From: Maribacter polysaccharolyticus
GTDB lineage: Bacteria > Bacteroidota > Bacteroidia > Flavobacteriales > Flavobacteriaceae
Reading direction: 5' to 3'
DNA: 64,000 bases
NCBI RefSeq assembly: GCF_028882255.1
Contig: NZ_JARBUY010000001.1
Span: 495,975 to 559,974 of the forward strand
The notes beneath the pieces were generated by a model. That model saw nothing but the letters and a program-made list of their open reading frames with translations, was not told where the DNA came from and searched no databases. The position numbers and the translations under genes are program-made. Below are positions 47,399-58,071 of the stretch, piece after piece; the first letter of the stretch is position 1; each line of letters begins with the position of its first letter.

Positions 47399-48025
47399 AT
47401 GAAAGGTTTACTAAAAACACTATTTATCGTATTTACTTTGTTCGCATTGAACCTACAAGATGCCCAAGGACAAACGACTACGACCGAGGAATTGTCATTG
47501 GACAAAGGTACCATTGACACCCAATTCGAATACATCTACCAGAAATCGGGTAATTACAGGGCCGATGGCAAGCGCTATGAGGTGGTACGCACTGTATCCC
47601 TTGATAAATTGCGCGAGAATGTGCTTGATTCGCTAATTGCCTCTAGTAAAAAGGCAGCGGAGTTAAATGCCACGATTTCCGGTCATGAAGCGACGATTTC
47701 CGCCTTGAACAAAAAACTGGAGGAAACGACCAATAACCTGGCTGCGGTAACCGAGGAGAAAGACAGCATGTCCTTTTTGGGCATCCTCGTTTCCAAAGGC
47801 ACTTATAATGCCATACTTTGGACCATTATTGGAGGCTTGTTGTTGTTTTTCCTACTTTTTGTATACAAATTCAGAAGGAGCAACACCCTTACGCAAGAGG
47901 CCAAAACAGCACTTTCGGAACTGGAGACCGAATATGAGGACCACAGACGAAGGGCCTTGGAAAGGGAACAAAAAATTAGCAGGCAGCTGCAAGATGAGAT
48001 AAACAAACACAAGAAATCAAAATAA
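47399..48025 (+). CDS. Exported coiled-coil membrane protein
   Basis: A 208-residue protein without a named family. It has a signal peptide (LLKTLFIVFTLFALNLQDAQGQ), a region TIDTQFEYIYQKSGNYRADGKRYEVVRTVSLDKLRENVLDSL, a coiled coil (about 82-125), one transmembrane helix (AILWTIIGGLLLFFLLFVYKF, about 138-158) and a second charged coil ending in KKSK. Flavobacterial homologs are often mislabelled as tRNA methyltransferase because trmD follows; nothing here supports that. It may be a membrane scaffold. Terminator at 48027. Confidence 0.82.
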   Translation: MKGLLKTLFIVFTLFALNLQDAQGQTTTTEELSLDKGTIDTQFEYIYQKSGNYRADGKRYEVVRTVSLDKLRENVLDSLIASSKKAAELNATISGHEATISALNKKLEETTNNLAAVTEEKDSMSFLGILVSKGTYNAILWTIIGGLLLFFLLFVYKFRRSNTLTQEAKTALSELETEYEDHRRRALEREQKISRQLQDEINKHKKSK

Positions 48026-48026
48026 C

Positions 48027-48052
48027 AAAAGCTCCTCACGGAGCTTTTTTTT
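48027..48052. terminator. Terminator after the coiled-coil gene
   Basis: AAAAGCTCC-TCAC-GGAGCTTTT, a 9-bp stem with a T8 tail. Confidence 0.9.
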
Positions 48053-48209
48053 GCCCCTAATCGGGATGAAATCCAACCGGTCCTTCCAAACCTGCCCGTA
48101 AAATCCCATTTGACCCATAAAGCCCAAGAACTTTACCATGGAAAGGGCATTGATGGACCCTAACAAAAATATACGGAAAATCGAACGGCATGGGATTGAT
48201 TGTTTTCAT

Positions 48210-48217
48210 TACTTTTG
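48210..48217 (+). promoter_or_regulatory. -7 element of trmD
   Basis: TACTTTTG matches TAnnTTTG, 30 nt before the trmD ATG at 48248 and after the preceding terminator. No TTG at the expected -33 distance. Confidence 0.45.
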
Positions 48218-48247
48218 GACCGTAAAAAAATAGAACCATCAGCTGCC

Positions 48248-48931
48248 ATGCGCATAGACATCATAACCGTATTACCCGAACTATTGAAAAGTCCGTTTGA
48301 GGCTTCCATCTTAAAACGAGCAATAGAGAAGGGATTGGTAGAAGTACATTTCCATAATTTAAGGGACTATACCGATAAAAGTTACAACCAAGTCGATGAT
48401 TATCAATTTGGCGGTGGGGCAGGAATGGTATTGATGATAGAACCTATAGACAAATGTATCTCCACCCTAAAAGCCGAACGGGCGTATGACGAGATCATTT
48501 ATATGACGCCCGATGGGGAAACCTTAAATCAGAAAATGGCCAATTCACTATCGTTGGTAGAAAACATCATCATTCTATGCGGCCATTACAAAGGTGTTGA
48601 CCAAAGGGTTCGGGATGCGTTTATCACCAAGGAAATATCAGTGGGGGATTATGTCCTTTCGGGTGGCGAATTGGCAGCGGCCATTGTATGTGATGCCGTT
48701 ATTCGTTTAATCCCGGGCGTACTCAGCAATGAAACCTCTGCCTTGACCGATACCTTTCAAGATAATTTACTTGCCCCCCCTGTATATACCAGGCCTTCGG
48801 AATATAAGGGCCTGAAAGTACCTGATGTTCTTTTGAGCGGGAATTTCCCCAAAATAGAAGAATGGCGAGAGACCGAAGCCTACAAAAGGACCAAAGCACT
48901 GCGCCCCGACCTTTTAAAGGACCACGAATAA
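48248..48931 (+). CDS. trmD: tRNA (guanine-N1-)-methyltransferase
   Basis: Methylates G37 of tRNAs reading CUN, CCN and CGG codons. The 227 residues have [41 protein letters not shown], the knot region [31 protein letters not shown], and [14 protein letters not shown] 48248 is the family start; sixteen extra codons upstream have no homology. Unlike the E. coli rpsP-rimM-trmD-rplS operon, rpsP and rimM are absent and rplS is 320 bp away. Confidence 0.96.
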   Translation: MRIDIITVLPELLKSPFEASILKRAIEKGLVEVHFHNLRDYTDKSYNQVDDYQFGGGAGMVLMIEPIDKCISTLKAERAYDEIIYMTPDGETLNQKMANSLSLVENIIILCGHYKGVDQRVRDAFITKEISVGDYVLSGGELAAAIVCDAVIRLIPGVLSNETSALTDTFQDNLLAPPVYTRPSEYKGLKVPDVLLSGNFPKIEEWRETEAYKRTKALRPDLLKDHE

Positions 48932-49154
48932 CCGTATATCCACAAATTTACGATTCCTTATGCCCTACATAAGTTTCGGAATTGATATCCATAATGGCTA
49001 ATGGTATGGGATAGGCATTAATAGACGGTTTTCAGATAGCCCCAAGATGTCTTTTAGAAACCCATGCTTTTAAAAAAGGATTTTGAAAAAAATCAACCTT
49101 GGATTTCAATACAGTGAAAATGATGGGGTTTATATGAAAAACAGAAATAATTTC
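48932..49154. other. Intergenic stretch trmD-rplS
   Basis: No reading frame with family features. A small inverted repeat (CTTATG-CCCTA-CATAAG) near 48958 might end trmD, but it has no T tail. The right end carries the rplS promoter (49155-49184). Confidence 0.5.
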
Positions 49155-49184
49155 TTGTAGGTTTTAATTAATAGCGTATTTTTG
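49155..49184 (+). promoter_or_regulatory. rplS promoter
   Basis: TTG (49155-49157), 19-bp spacer, TATTTTTG (49177-49184). Same spacing and box as the smpB promoter. The leader would be about 60 nt. Confidence 0.8.
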
Positions 49185-49191
49185 CACCCTG

Positions 49192-49231
49192 TTAAACTAA
49201 CCTCTGACGAAAATCGTGCATGTTAGTGTAA
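49192..49231 (+). ncRNA. Candidate structured leader of rplS mRNA
   Basis: TTAAACTAAC (49192-49201) pairs with GTTAGTGTAA (49222-49231), nine of ten pairs, enclosing an internal loop and a second stem ACGA-AAA-TCGT (49207-49217). The hairpin begins near the predicted transcription start and lies 21 nt before the L19 ATG. Ribosomal-protein leaders that bind their own product are a known theme; binding by L19 here is inference. Confidence 0.4.
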
Positions 49232-49251
49232 TGTAATTGTAAATTATAACA

Positions 49252-49602
49252 ATGGAATCATTAATCAACTTCGTACAAAACGAGTTCATTTCTAAAAAAG
49301 AATTTCCTGAATTCTCTGCCGGGGATACCATCACCGTGTATTATGAGATCAAGGAAGGTGAAAAAACACGTACCCAGTTCTTTAAGGGGGTCGTAATCCA
49401 AAGAAGAGGTACTGGTGCAACAGAAACCTTTACCATACGTAAAATGTCCGGTACTATCGGTGTTGAGCGTATATTCCCAATCAATTTGCCAGCGTTGCAA
49501 AAAATTGAGGTAAACAAAAAAGGTAAAGTTCGTAGAGCTAGAATATACTACTTTAGAGGTCTTACCGGTAAGAAAGCAAGAATCAAGGAGATTCGTTCTT
49601 AA
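49252..49602 (+). CDS. rplS: 50S ribosomal protein L19
   Basis: A 116-residue large-subunit protein at the 30S-50S interface. Family features: FSAGDTITVYYEIKEGEKTRTQFFKGVVIQRRGTGATETFTIRKMS, GVERIFPINLP and KVRRARIYYFRGLTGKKARIKE. It is monocistronic, with its own promoter, a structured leader and a strong terminator at 49622. Confidence 0.98.
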   Translation: MESLINFVQNEFISKKEFPEFSAGDTITVYYEIKEGEKTRTQFFKGVVIQRRGTGATETFTIRKMSGTIGVERIFPINLPALQKIEVNKKGKVRRARIYYFRGLTGKKARIKEIRS

Positions 49603-49621
49603 GACGGTATTACACCAAAAT

Positions 49622-49655
49622 AAAAAGCACCCCAATCCATGGGGTGCTTTTTTTA
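49622..49655 (+). terminator. Terminator after rplS
   Basis: Stem AAAAAGCACCCC / GGGGTGCTTTTT (12 bp) with a 7-nt loop and T7 tail. Confidence 0.95.
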
Positions 49656-49703
49656 TGAACAATTGTTAACAACCCTAGTTAATAAGGTGTTGATTTTTAA
49701 TCC

Positions 49704-49734
49704 TTTGAATACCCGAAATTTCTCCTTACATTTA
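49704..49734 (+). promoter_or_regulatory. Promoter-like sequence in the rplS-icd gap
   Basis: TTTG (49704-49707), 19-bp spacer, TACATTTA (49727-49734). The spacing equals that of the smpB and rplS promoters and the box differs from TAnnTTTG only in its last base. No known gene follows within 500 bp. Confidence 0.4.
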
Positions 49735-49771
49735 TTTCATGGTTTAAGAAAAACCCTAAAAAGGTAACGTA

Positions 49772-49948
49772 TTGGACCATTATAAAGTTTACGTTCTTTA
49801 TATCATTGTTCAACCTACTAAGGCTAATAAGAATAGAATCCGTTCTATAAATTCATACTTAGTCGGACGGACATTAACAAGTGGCTTAGGTCATGAAGTG
49901 ATATGTTCGTGTTCTTATAGGAATATAAAACCAAGGTTTTGTGTTTGA
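49772..49948 (+). CDS. Possible small protein, 58 residues, unrecognised
   Basis: A 58-codon frame starting with TTG, about 33 nt after a predicted transcription start. The translation begins LDHYKVYVLYIIVQPTKANK and ends RNIKPRFCV; it is basic with a hydrophobic N-terminal stretch. No family recognised. It overlaps nothing, and is the longest plus-strand frame between the promoter-like sequence at 49704 and the hairpin at 50113 that does not run through the hairpin. It may equally be non-coding or a gene remnant. Confidence 0.2.
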   Translation: MDHYKVYVLYIIVQPTKANKNRIRSINSYLVGRTLTSGLGHEVICSCSYRNIKPRFCV

Positions 49949-50112
49949 AATGAGGATATCTGAACAATGGGAAGTAATACTTAGGGGTTAGTTGTTAATT
50001 GTAAAATTAGTGACGATCACGTATTACAAACGTTGAAATGGTTTGGGGGATGGCAATCAATGGTTGCGGTTCTGATGTGAATTCAGAATATATATCTCGC
50101 AAATTATTTCAA
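49949..50112. other. Unassigned part of the rplS-icd gap
   Basis: No convincing frame, tRNA or repeat. With the preceding 58-codon frame it fills the space between a promoter-like sequence and a terminator-like hairpin, so it may be transcribed. Confidence 0.4.
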
Positions 50113-50153
50113 AAAAGCCATATCAATTGTACGTGTACAGTGATATGGCTTTT
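50113..50153. terminator. Orphan long hairpin, terminator-like
   Basis: Outer 13-bp perfect stem AAAAGCCATATCA / TGATATGGCTTTT and an inner TGTAC-GT-GTACA stem. It is T-flanked on the plus side and has six T in the minus direction. It lies 510 bp from rplS, which already has its own terminator, so it must serve something else. Confidence 0.65.
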
Positions 50154-50238
50154 GTCTTTCATATACCCTATGGCGGTAAAACCCGTTTCCCTCACAAAAA
50201 GAAGATTATTCTTTACAAATATTCTCCGCTCCAAAAAC

Positions 50239-50266
50239 TTGTGGCGACCATAAAATTGTATATTTA
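50239..50266 (+). promoter_or_regulatory. Possible icd promoter
   Basis: TTG (50239-50241), 17-bp spacer, TATATTTA (50259-50266), close to the consensus, 27 nt before the icd ATG. Confidence 0.4.
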
Positions 50267-50293
50267 CTGCACTAAAATTAAATCTTTCTTTAA

Positions 50294-52513
<2,220 letters not shown>

Positions 52514-52536
52514 TCGAGTACCTCATCATAGCATAG

Positions 52537-52567
52537 AAAACCCTTGGTACCTACCAAGGGTTTTTTT
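52537..52567 (+). terminator. Terminator after icd
   Basis: Stem AAAACCCTTGG / CCAAGGGTTTT with loop TACCTA and T7 tail. Confidence 0.92.
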
Positions 52568-52624
52568 GTTCCAACAACTGTCAATGCGTCTATATTCTTT
52601 TTATTTTTACTAAAATCCGCATCG

Positions 52625-55000
52625 ATGAACATGAAGCTGTTTTGTTTCAACTCCTTATTCTTCCTTTATTCCTGTTTTCTTTTTTCCCAACAGAAGTATA
52701 CACTTAGTGGAACCGTATCCGAAGCGGCAAGTAACGAAACGATGATCGGTGTCACTATCGCCATTCCCGAATTGAATACCGGGGTAACCACGAACGAATA
52801 TGGCTTCTATTCGATTACCCTACCTGCTGGGACCTATGAAATACATGTGGGTTATCTGGGTTTTCAAGACCAAATCCAAAATATCGAATTAACCGAAAAC
52901 AGCAAGTTGAACTTTTTAATGGAGGAAGAGGCCGAACAATTGGAGGAAGTCGTGGTAACCGATACCGGTGACAAAATGGATATTCGAAAACCACAGATGA
53001 GCGTGAATACCATGTCTGTAGCTACGATCAAGAAAATACCCGTAATCTTAGGGGAGGCCGACGTCATCAAATCCATCTTACTACTCCCTGGGGTCACCAA
53101 TGCTGGTGAAGGTTCTTCCGGTTTTAATGTAAGAGGTGGGGCCGCTGACCAAAATCTCATCCTCCTCGATGAGGCGACAATTTTCAACTCTTCCCATCTC
53201 TTTGGGCTCTTCTCGGTATTCAATCCCGATGCCATAAAGGATATCAAATTATACAAGGGGGGCATTCCCGCCCGCTATGGAGGTCGCCTATCCTCGGTCC
53301 TCGACATCTTTCAGAAAGAGGGCAACAGTAAAACTTTCAAAGCAAATGGGGGCATCGGCCTTATTGCAAGCCGACTTCTTCTCGAGGGCCCTTTAAAAAA
53401 GGACAAATCGGCCTACCTTATCGGGGGAAGATCTTCTTATGCCCATCTTTTCCTACCCCTCTTCGATATAGACAATACAGCCTATTTTTATGACCTGAAT
53501 ACCAAAATAAACTTCAAACTAAACGAAAACAACAACATTTTTTTATCCGGTTATTTCGGAAGGGACGTTTTCAGTATCAGCGATAGCTTTATAAATACTT
53601 ATGGCAACGCAGTCGGTAATTTTCGCTGGAACCATTTATTCTCGAATAAATTGTTTTCAAATCTTTCGTTGATCTATTCCGATTACTATTATGGCCTTAA
53701 ATTGGATTTTGTGGGCTTTAATTGGAATTCCGGGATTCAAAATTTCAATGTGAAATACGACTTGAAACATTACATGAACGATCATCTCCGAATCAATTAC
53801 GGACTTAACAATATCTATTACCGCTTTAACCCCGGTAAGATAGCACCGAGTAATTCCAATTCCGGTATCGTCGAGGACCAACTGATCCAAAAATACGCCA
53901 ACGAATTTGCGGCCTATGTGGATATCGAACATCAAATAACCCCAAAGCTCAGTCTCGGTTATGGTTTACGGTTCAGTTACTTCAATCGCTTGGGGCAAGA
54001 TGAGTTGAACGTATATGAAAACGACAATCCGGTCGTTTACAATACTACCCTTCAGATATACCAAGAAGCGGAACCCACAGCCGTTATATACCCTGAACGA
54101 AGTGAAAGCCTGGCCAAGTTCACCAACTTCGAACCCAGAATCGGTTTATCGTATCTAATAAACCAAAATAGCTCCATTAAGGCCAGTTATACCAGATTGG
54201 CGCAATATCTGCATCTCATATCCAATACCAGTTCGCCTACCCCCTTGGATGTATGGGCACCCAGTGGTCCATTTATAGAACCGCAGTTGTTGGACCAATA
54301 CGCTGCGGGCTATTTCCAAAATATAAAAGACGGTGATTATTCCATGGAGACCGAATTTTTTTATAAGGACATTCAAAATCGTATCGATTATATTGACGGT
54401 GCCAACCTTATTGCCAACGATGCCATAGAACAGGTAATCCTCAACGGGGAGGCAAGGGCATACGGTTTGGAATTCCTTTTTCGCAAGAATTCGGGGGATT
54501 TTCAGGGTTGGTTCGCTTATACCCTTTCCAAATCGGAGCAAAGGACCCCAGGAAGAAACACATCGGAATCAGGAATCAATAACGGGAAGTGGTACAACAC
54601 CCCTTATGATAAAACACATGATTTTTCAATATTCGGCAACTACGACCTTAATGATACTTGGAGCTTTAATGCCAATTTTGTTTTCCAAACCGGCCAACCC
54701 ACCAATTACCCTATTGGACAGTATGAATTTCAAGGGTTGACCGTACCTTATTACGGACAAAGGAATCAAGAACGGCTCCCTAGTTATCATCGTCTCGACC
54801 TCTCGGCAAGTCTTACCCCAGCAAAAAACAAGAATAGAAAAATACAGGGCGAATGGGTGTTTAGTCTTTACAATGTATATAACAGACGTAATGCCGCTTC
54901 AATATCGTTCACTAGAAATCAAGATACCTATGTAAATGAGGCGGTACGCACTTCGATATTCGGAATCGTCCCCGCCGTAACCTATAATTTTAAATTTTAG
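52625..55000 (+). CDS. TonB-dependent outer-membrane receptor with carboxypeptidase-like domain
   Basis: A 791-residue outer-membrane transporter. After a signal peptide (FCFNSLFFLYSCFLFSQ) comes a carboxypeptidase-D-regulatory-like domain (YTLSGTVSEAASNETMIGVTI ... NTGVTTNEYGFYSITLPAG), then a plug (IKSILLLPGVTNAGEGSSGFNVRGGAADQNLILLD) and a beta-barrel ending NFKF. ATG 52625 is preferred since the longer frame precedes the signal; ATG 52631 is also possible. It is 3 bp before a DUF4249 lipoprotein, the usual receptor-lipoprotein pair without SusC/SusD features. The ligand is unknown. Confidence 0.93.
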   Translation: MNMKLFCFNSLFFLYSCFLFSQQKYTLSGTVSEAASNETMIGVTIAIPELNTGVTTNEYGFYSITLPAGTYEIHVGYLGFQDQIQNIELTENSKLNFLMEEEAEQLEEVVVTDTGDKMDIRKPQMSVNTMSVATIKKIPVILGEADVIKSILLLPGVTNAGEGSSGFNVRGGAADQNLILLDEATIFNSSHLFGLFSVFNPDAIKDIKLYKGGIPARYGGRLSSVLDIFQKEGNSKTFKANGGIGLIASRLLLEGPLKKDKSAYLIGGRSSYAHLFLPLFDIDNTAYFYDLNTKINFKLNENNNIFLSGYFGRDVFSISDSFINTYGNAVGNFRWNHLFSNKLFSNLSLIYSDYYYGLKLDFVGFNWNSGIQNFNVKYDLKHYMNDHLRINYGLNNIYYRFNPGKIAPSNSNSGIVEDQLIQKYANEFAAYVDIEHQITPKLSLGYGLRFSYFNRLGQDELNVYENDNPVVYNTTLQIYQEAEPTAVIYPERSESLAKFTNFEPRIGLSYLINQNSSIKASYTRLAQYLHLISNTSSPTPLDVWAPSGPFIEPQLLDQYAAGYFQNIKDGDYSMETEFFYKDIQNRIDYIDGANLIANDAIEQVILNGEARAYGLEFLFRKNSGDFQGWFAYTLSKSEQRTPGRNTSESGINNGKWYNTPYDKTHDFSIFGNYDLNDTWSFNANFVFQTGQPTNYPIGQYEFQGLTVPYYGQRNQERLPSYHRLDLSASLTPAKNKNRKIQGEWVFSLYNVYNRRNAASISFTRNQDTYVNEAVRTSIFGIVPAVTYNFKF

Positions 55001-55003
55001 GCC

Positions 55004-55810
55004 ATGAAAAAATACCTGCTCATATTACCCCTTTTATTATTCTCCCTTGGTTGTGAGGATGTTATAGAGGTTGATGTGCCCGAAGACGCCCCCCGCTTGT
55101 CCATAGACGCATTGATACGCATTGACACCGACCTTATGGTAACCCGGATCGAAGTCAAGGCTACCGAGACCACTTCGTTTTTCGAGGAAATAGGACCGGT
55201 GGTATTGGATCGTATTCAACTTATGAACACCACCACCAATACCGCAACAGACTTAGAGGAACAATCGGTAAATTCGGGGATTTACGTCACTAACTGGCAA
55301 ACAACGGATTTGACCCAAGGAGAACTACAATTGAATATCCTGTATAATGGCGAGCTGTACGAAGCGAATACCTCCTTTGTACCGACCGTTCCCTTCGACA
55401 ATGTGGAACAGGGAGACGGTTCATTGTTCTCGGAGGATGAAACCGAAATAATCGTTACCTATACCGATGTGGCCGATCGTGATGATTATTATCTTTTCGA
55501 TTTTGATTTTTATGAATACCTCGTTTCCGAAGACAGCTTCTACCAAGGACAATCGTTTCAATTTTCCTATTTCTATGAAGAAGGGCTGGAAGCCGGAAGG
55601 GAATTGAACATCAGTATTCTTGGTGTGGATGTGGAATTTTATAATTACATGAACCAATTGATCGTTCAAAGTGGCGGGGACCAAGGACCTTTTCAAACCC
55701 CGGCAGCTACGGTTAGGGGCAATATAATCAATCTATCAAATCCGGATAATTTGGCTTTCGGGTATTTTGCCTTATGTCAAGAATATCGGGAAACCGTGAT
55801 CATCGAATAA
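55004..55810 (+). CDS. DUF4249 lipoprotein
   Basis: A 268-residue protein with the lipobox LFSLGCED, then VIEVDVPEDAPRLSIDALIRIDTDLMVTRIEVKAT, typical of DUF4249, a Bacteroidota family paired with TonB receptors. It is rich in beta-strands and acidic residues (EDETEIIVTYTDVADRDDYYLFDFDFYEYL) and has no known enzyme motif. It lies 3 bp after the receptor gene and is probably its surface or periplasmic partner. Confidence 0.9.
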   Translation: MKKYLLILPLLLFSLGCEDVIEVDVPEDAPRLSIDALIRIDTDLMVTRIEVKATETTSFFEEIGPVVLDRIQLMNTTTNTATDLEEQSVNSGIYVTNWQTTDLTQGELQLNILYNGELYEANTSFVPTVPFDNVEQGDGSLFSEDETEIIVTYTDVADRDDYYLFDFDFYEYLVSEDSFYQGQSFQFSYFYEEGLEAGRELNISILGVDVEFYNYMNQLIVQSGGDQGPFQTPAATVRGNIINLSNPDNLAFGYFALCQEYRETVIIE

Positions 55811-55877
55811 ACATTACCTTCCATATCCAAAATTATACGGGAGAATCGGTACTTTTACCGTTCAAGAATCAATCCTC

Positions 55878-56114
55878 ATGAAAACCGATAAAGACCTATT
55901 AGTCAAAGGTGTCAAACACTTTATTTATACTGTCATTTTAATGTTCACCGCCCCCATTGTCTTATGGCAGGCTTTTAAAAACCAGGGACACTTCCTCTAT
56001 ATTCCGGTTTTGATATTTGGAATTTTACTGGCCATAGCAGCAATAGCCATGGGTTTTTACAGTATTCATCTTGTTATGGAAGCCTTGTTCAACAGACCCA
56101 AAAAAGACACTTGA
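55878..56114 (+). CDS. DUF6095-like small membrane protein
   Basis: A 78-residue protein with two transmembrane helices (FIYTVILMFTAPIVLWQAF and YIPVLIFGILLAIAAIAMGFY), a short N-terminal cytosolic part and a basic tail. It fits the flavobacterial family DUF6095; no function known. A near-match -7 box TACTTTTA lies at 55850-55857. Convergent with the DUF4294 gene (24 bp apart). Confidence 0.75.
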   Translation: MKTDKDLLVKGVKHFIYTVILMFTAPIVLWQAFKNQGHFLYIPVLIFGILLAIAAIAMGFYSIHLVMEALFNRPKKDT

Positions 56115-56138
56115 TTTTCGGTATTTTGAATCGAAAGG

Positions 56139-56825
56139 TTATTTATTTTTGGAATTCGCCTGTCCCCACTTGTTCTCAAGGGCCATAAAATCGAAATCCA
56201 AGGCCGACTTCTGCCGTTTCAATTTACCCGCCGCAAATGCCCGTTGCAAAATATCCTCGATCAGGTAATCCTCTTCGACCAGTTCGGGATCATACACTTC
56301 CTTTAAACTTATTTTGAACATATTCGCCGTGGTATTATACCAAAAGGCACGCCAACCACTTCTCAATTCCTTGACAAGTCCAAAGGCGGTCTCCCCGGTC
56401 TGCCTATGGATCAGTTTAACCAGGATCTGTCCTTCGGTACGGGTCAATTTCTTAAGTTCATCGGAAAACTCACCTTCAATATACTTTTGCACTTTCTTCG
56501 TATATTTCTTGCGTTTTCTCGTTTTTTCTATTTTCGCAAGCCTGTCATTCAGTTCCTGCAAGCGTTCCGAAGCCAATTGGGCATACGGAAATACCTTAAG
56601 GGTCTTTCGCCTTAGAATATAATACCTTAGTTTATCCTTATACGATTTGAATTTCAATTTACTGAACACATAGACCTCTTCAAGGGGAATGGAACCGTAG
56701 ACGATGGAATCCCCTTCGATCATGATCATTTTTCCGGTAACCGAATCCAAAGGTTGCTCTTCCACCTGTCCGGAAACAAGCAGGGTAAAAAGACCAAAAA
56801 CCAAAAACAACACTCTATTTACCAT
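56139..56825 (-). CDS. DUF4294 family protein
   Basis: A 228-residue exported protein with a signal peptide (VLFLVFGLFTLLVSGQ) and the DUF4294 core: MIEGDSIVYGSIPLEEVYVFSKLKFKSYKDKLRYYILRRKTLKVFPYAQLASERL, followed by a basic stretch (KTRKRKKYTKKVQKYIEGEF) and KLTRTEGQILVKLIHRQTGETAFGLVKELRSGWRAFWYNTTA. Function unknown; a periplasmic location is inferred from the signal. Confidence 0.85.
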   Translation of the reverse strand: MVNRVLFLVFGLFTLLVSGQVEEQPLDSVTGKMIMIEGDSIVYGSIPLEEVYVFSKLKFKSYKDKLRYYILRRKTLKVFPYAQLASERLQELNDRLAKIEKTRKRKKYTKKVQKYIEGEFSDELKKLTRTEGQILVKLIHRQTGETAFGLVKELRSGWRAFWYNTTANMFKISLKEVYDPELVEEDYLIEDILQRAFAAGKLKRQKSALDFDFMALENKWGQANSKNK

Positions 56826-56903
56826 AATAACGATAAAAGCAAAAGCCTTGCCAAAATTAACGATTATTAACCATGGTTATTACTAATTCAGAGTGAATAT
56901 TGT

Positions 56904-56911
56904 TAAGTTTG
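56904..56911 (+). promoter_or_regulatory. -7 element of the M42 peptidase gene
   Basis: TAAGTTTG matches TAnnTTTG, 17 nt before the ATG at 56929. No clear TTG at -33. Confidence 0.42.
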
Positions 56912-56928
56912 TATACAAAACTATTAAT

Positions 56929-58017
56929 ATGGCCACAAAGAAGATTCTCAATAAAAAATCGATGGATTTTTTAGAAAACTACCTGAATAACGCAGCTCCG
57001 ACAGGCTACGAATGGGAAGGTCAAAAAATTTGGATGCAATATCTAAAACCTTACGTAGACACCTTTATAACCGACACCTATGGATCTGCCGTTGGGGTAA
57101 TTAATCCGGATGCCGAATTCAAAGTAGTCATAGAAGGGCATTCTGACGAAATTTCATGGTATGTCAACTATATTACCGATAATGGACTTTTATATGTGAT
57201 ACGTAACGGTGGTAGTGATCACCAAATCGCCCCTTCCAAATGGGTCAATATCCACACAAAAAAAGGCATCGTAAAAGGCGTTTTTGGCTGGCCTGCGATC
57301 CACACCAGGGACAAAGCAAAGGAAGAACCCCCTAAATTGGACAATATCTTTATCGATATAGGGGCAAAGGACAAGAAAGAAGTCGAGAAAATGGGGGTCC
57401 ATGTGGGATGTGTCATTACCTATCCCGATGAATTCCAAGTGCTCAACAAAAACAAGTTCGTATGCCGGGCCATTGACAATAGGGTCGGTGGATTTATGGT
57501 TGCCGAAGTGGCCCGTTTGCTACATGAAAACAAAAAGGAATTGCCGTTCGGCCTGTACATTACCAATTCCGTACAGGAGGAAATAGGGTTGCGGGGTGCC
57601 GAAATGATCACCCAAACCATTAAACCGAACGTAGCCATCATTACGGATGTATGTCACGATACGACCACACCCATGATCGAGAAAAAGACCGAAGGCCATA
57701 CCGAGATAGGTGCGGGACCGGTGATATCCTACGCCCCTGCCGTACAGAATAAATTAAGGGAACGAATCATTGAAACCGCGGAGGCCCATAAAATACCCTT
57801 CCAACGTATGGCGGCTTCCAGATCCACGGGTACGGATACGGATGCCTTTGCCTATAGCAACGGCGGTGTTGCCTCTGCCTTGATTTCATTGCCCTTACGG
57901 TATATGCACACTACGGTTGAAACCGTGCACAAAGATGACGTAGAGAATGTTATACGTTTGATTTACGAAACCGTACTGAACATAAAGGACGGGGAGACGT
58001 TCAGTTATTTTGATTGA
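56929..58017 (+). CDS. M42 family metallopeptidase
   Basis: A 362-residue dizinc aminopeptidase of the glutamyl-aminopeptidase/endoglucanase-M family. It has FLENYLNNAAPTGYEWEGQKIW, the zinc ligand His in VVIEGHSDEISW, the second-metal Asp in CRAIDNRVGGFM, the catalytic Glu pair in NSVQEEIGLRGAE, DVCHDTTTP and a late His in RYMHTTVETVHKDD. The ATG at 56929 is chosen because a promoter box lies between it and an earlier start. It likely acts in the cytoplasm as a large assembly. Confidence 0.92.
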   Translation: MATKKILNKKSMDFLENYLNNAAPTGYEWEGQKIWMQYLKPYVDTFITDTYGSAVGVINPDAEFKVVIEGHSDEISWYVNYITDNGLLYVIRNGGSDHQIAPSKWVNIHTKKGIVKGVFGWPAIHTRDKAKEEPPKLDNIFIDIGAKDKKEVEKMGVHVGCVITYPDEFQVLNKNKFVCRAIDNRVGGFMVAEVARLLHENKKELPFGLYITNSVQEEIGLRGAEMITQTIKPNVAIITDVCHDTTTPMIEKKTEGHTEIGAGPVISYAPAVQNKLRERIIETAEAHKIPFQRMAASRSTGTDTDAFAYSNGGVASALISLPLRYMHTTVETVHKDDVENVIRLIYETVLNIKDGETFSYFD

Positions 58018-58071
58018 TGATCCCTTCACAACGGATTTTTACACATGTATAATAGCAAACAATAATCAATT

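Noticed and set aside
48057-48239. A 60-codon minus-strand frame between the coiled-coil gene and trmD, ending just before a hairpin
   Set aside because: The translation looks protein-like (FHGKVLGLYGSNGILRAG), but it covers the trmD -7 box, has no family I know and no promoter of its own. A TBLASTN search in related genomes would decide.
49665-49682. GTTAAC ... GTTAAT after the rplS terminator as a regulator site
   Set aside because: The two copies are 13 bp apart, out of register, and no -7 box lies at the matching distance.
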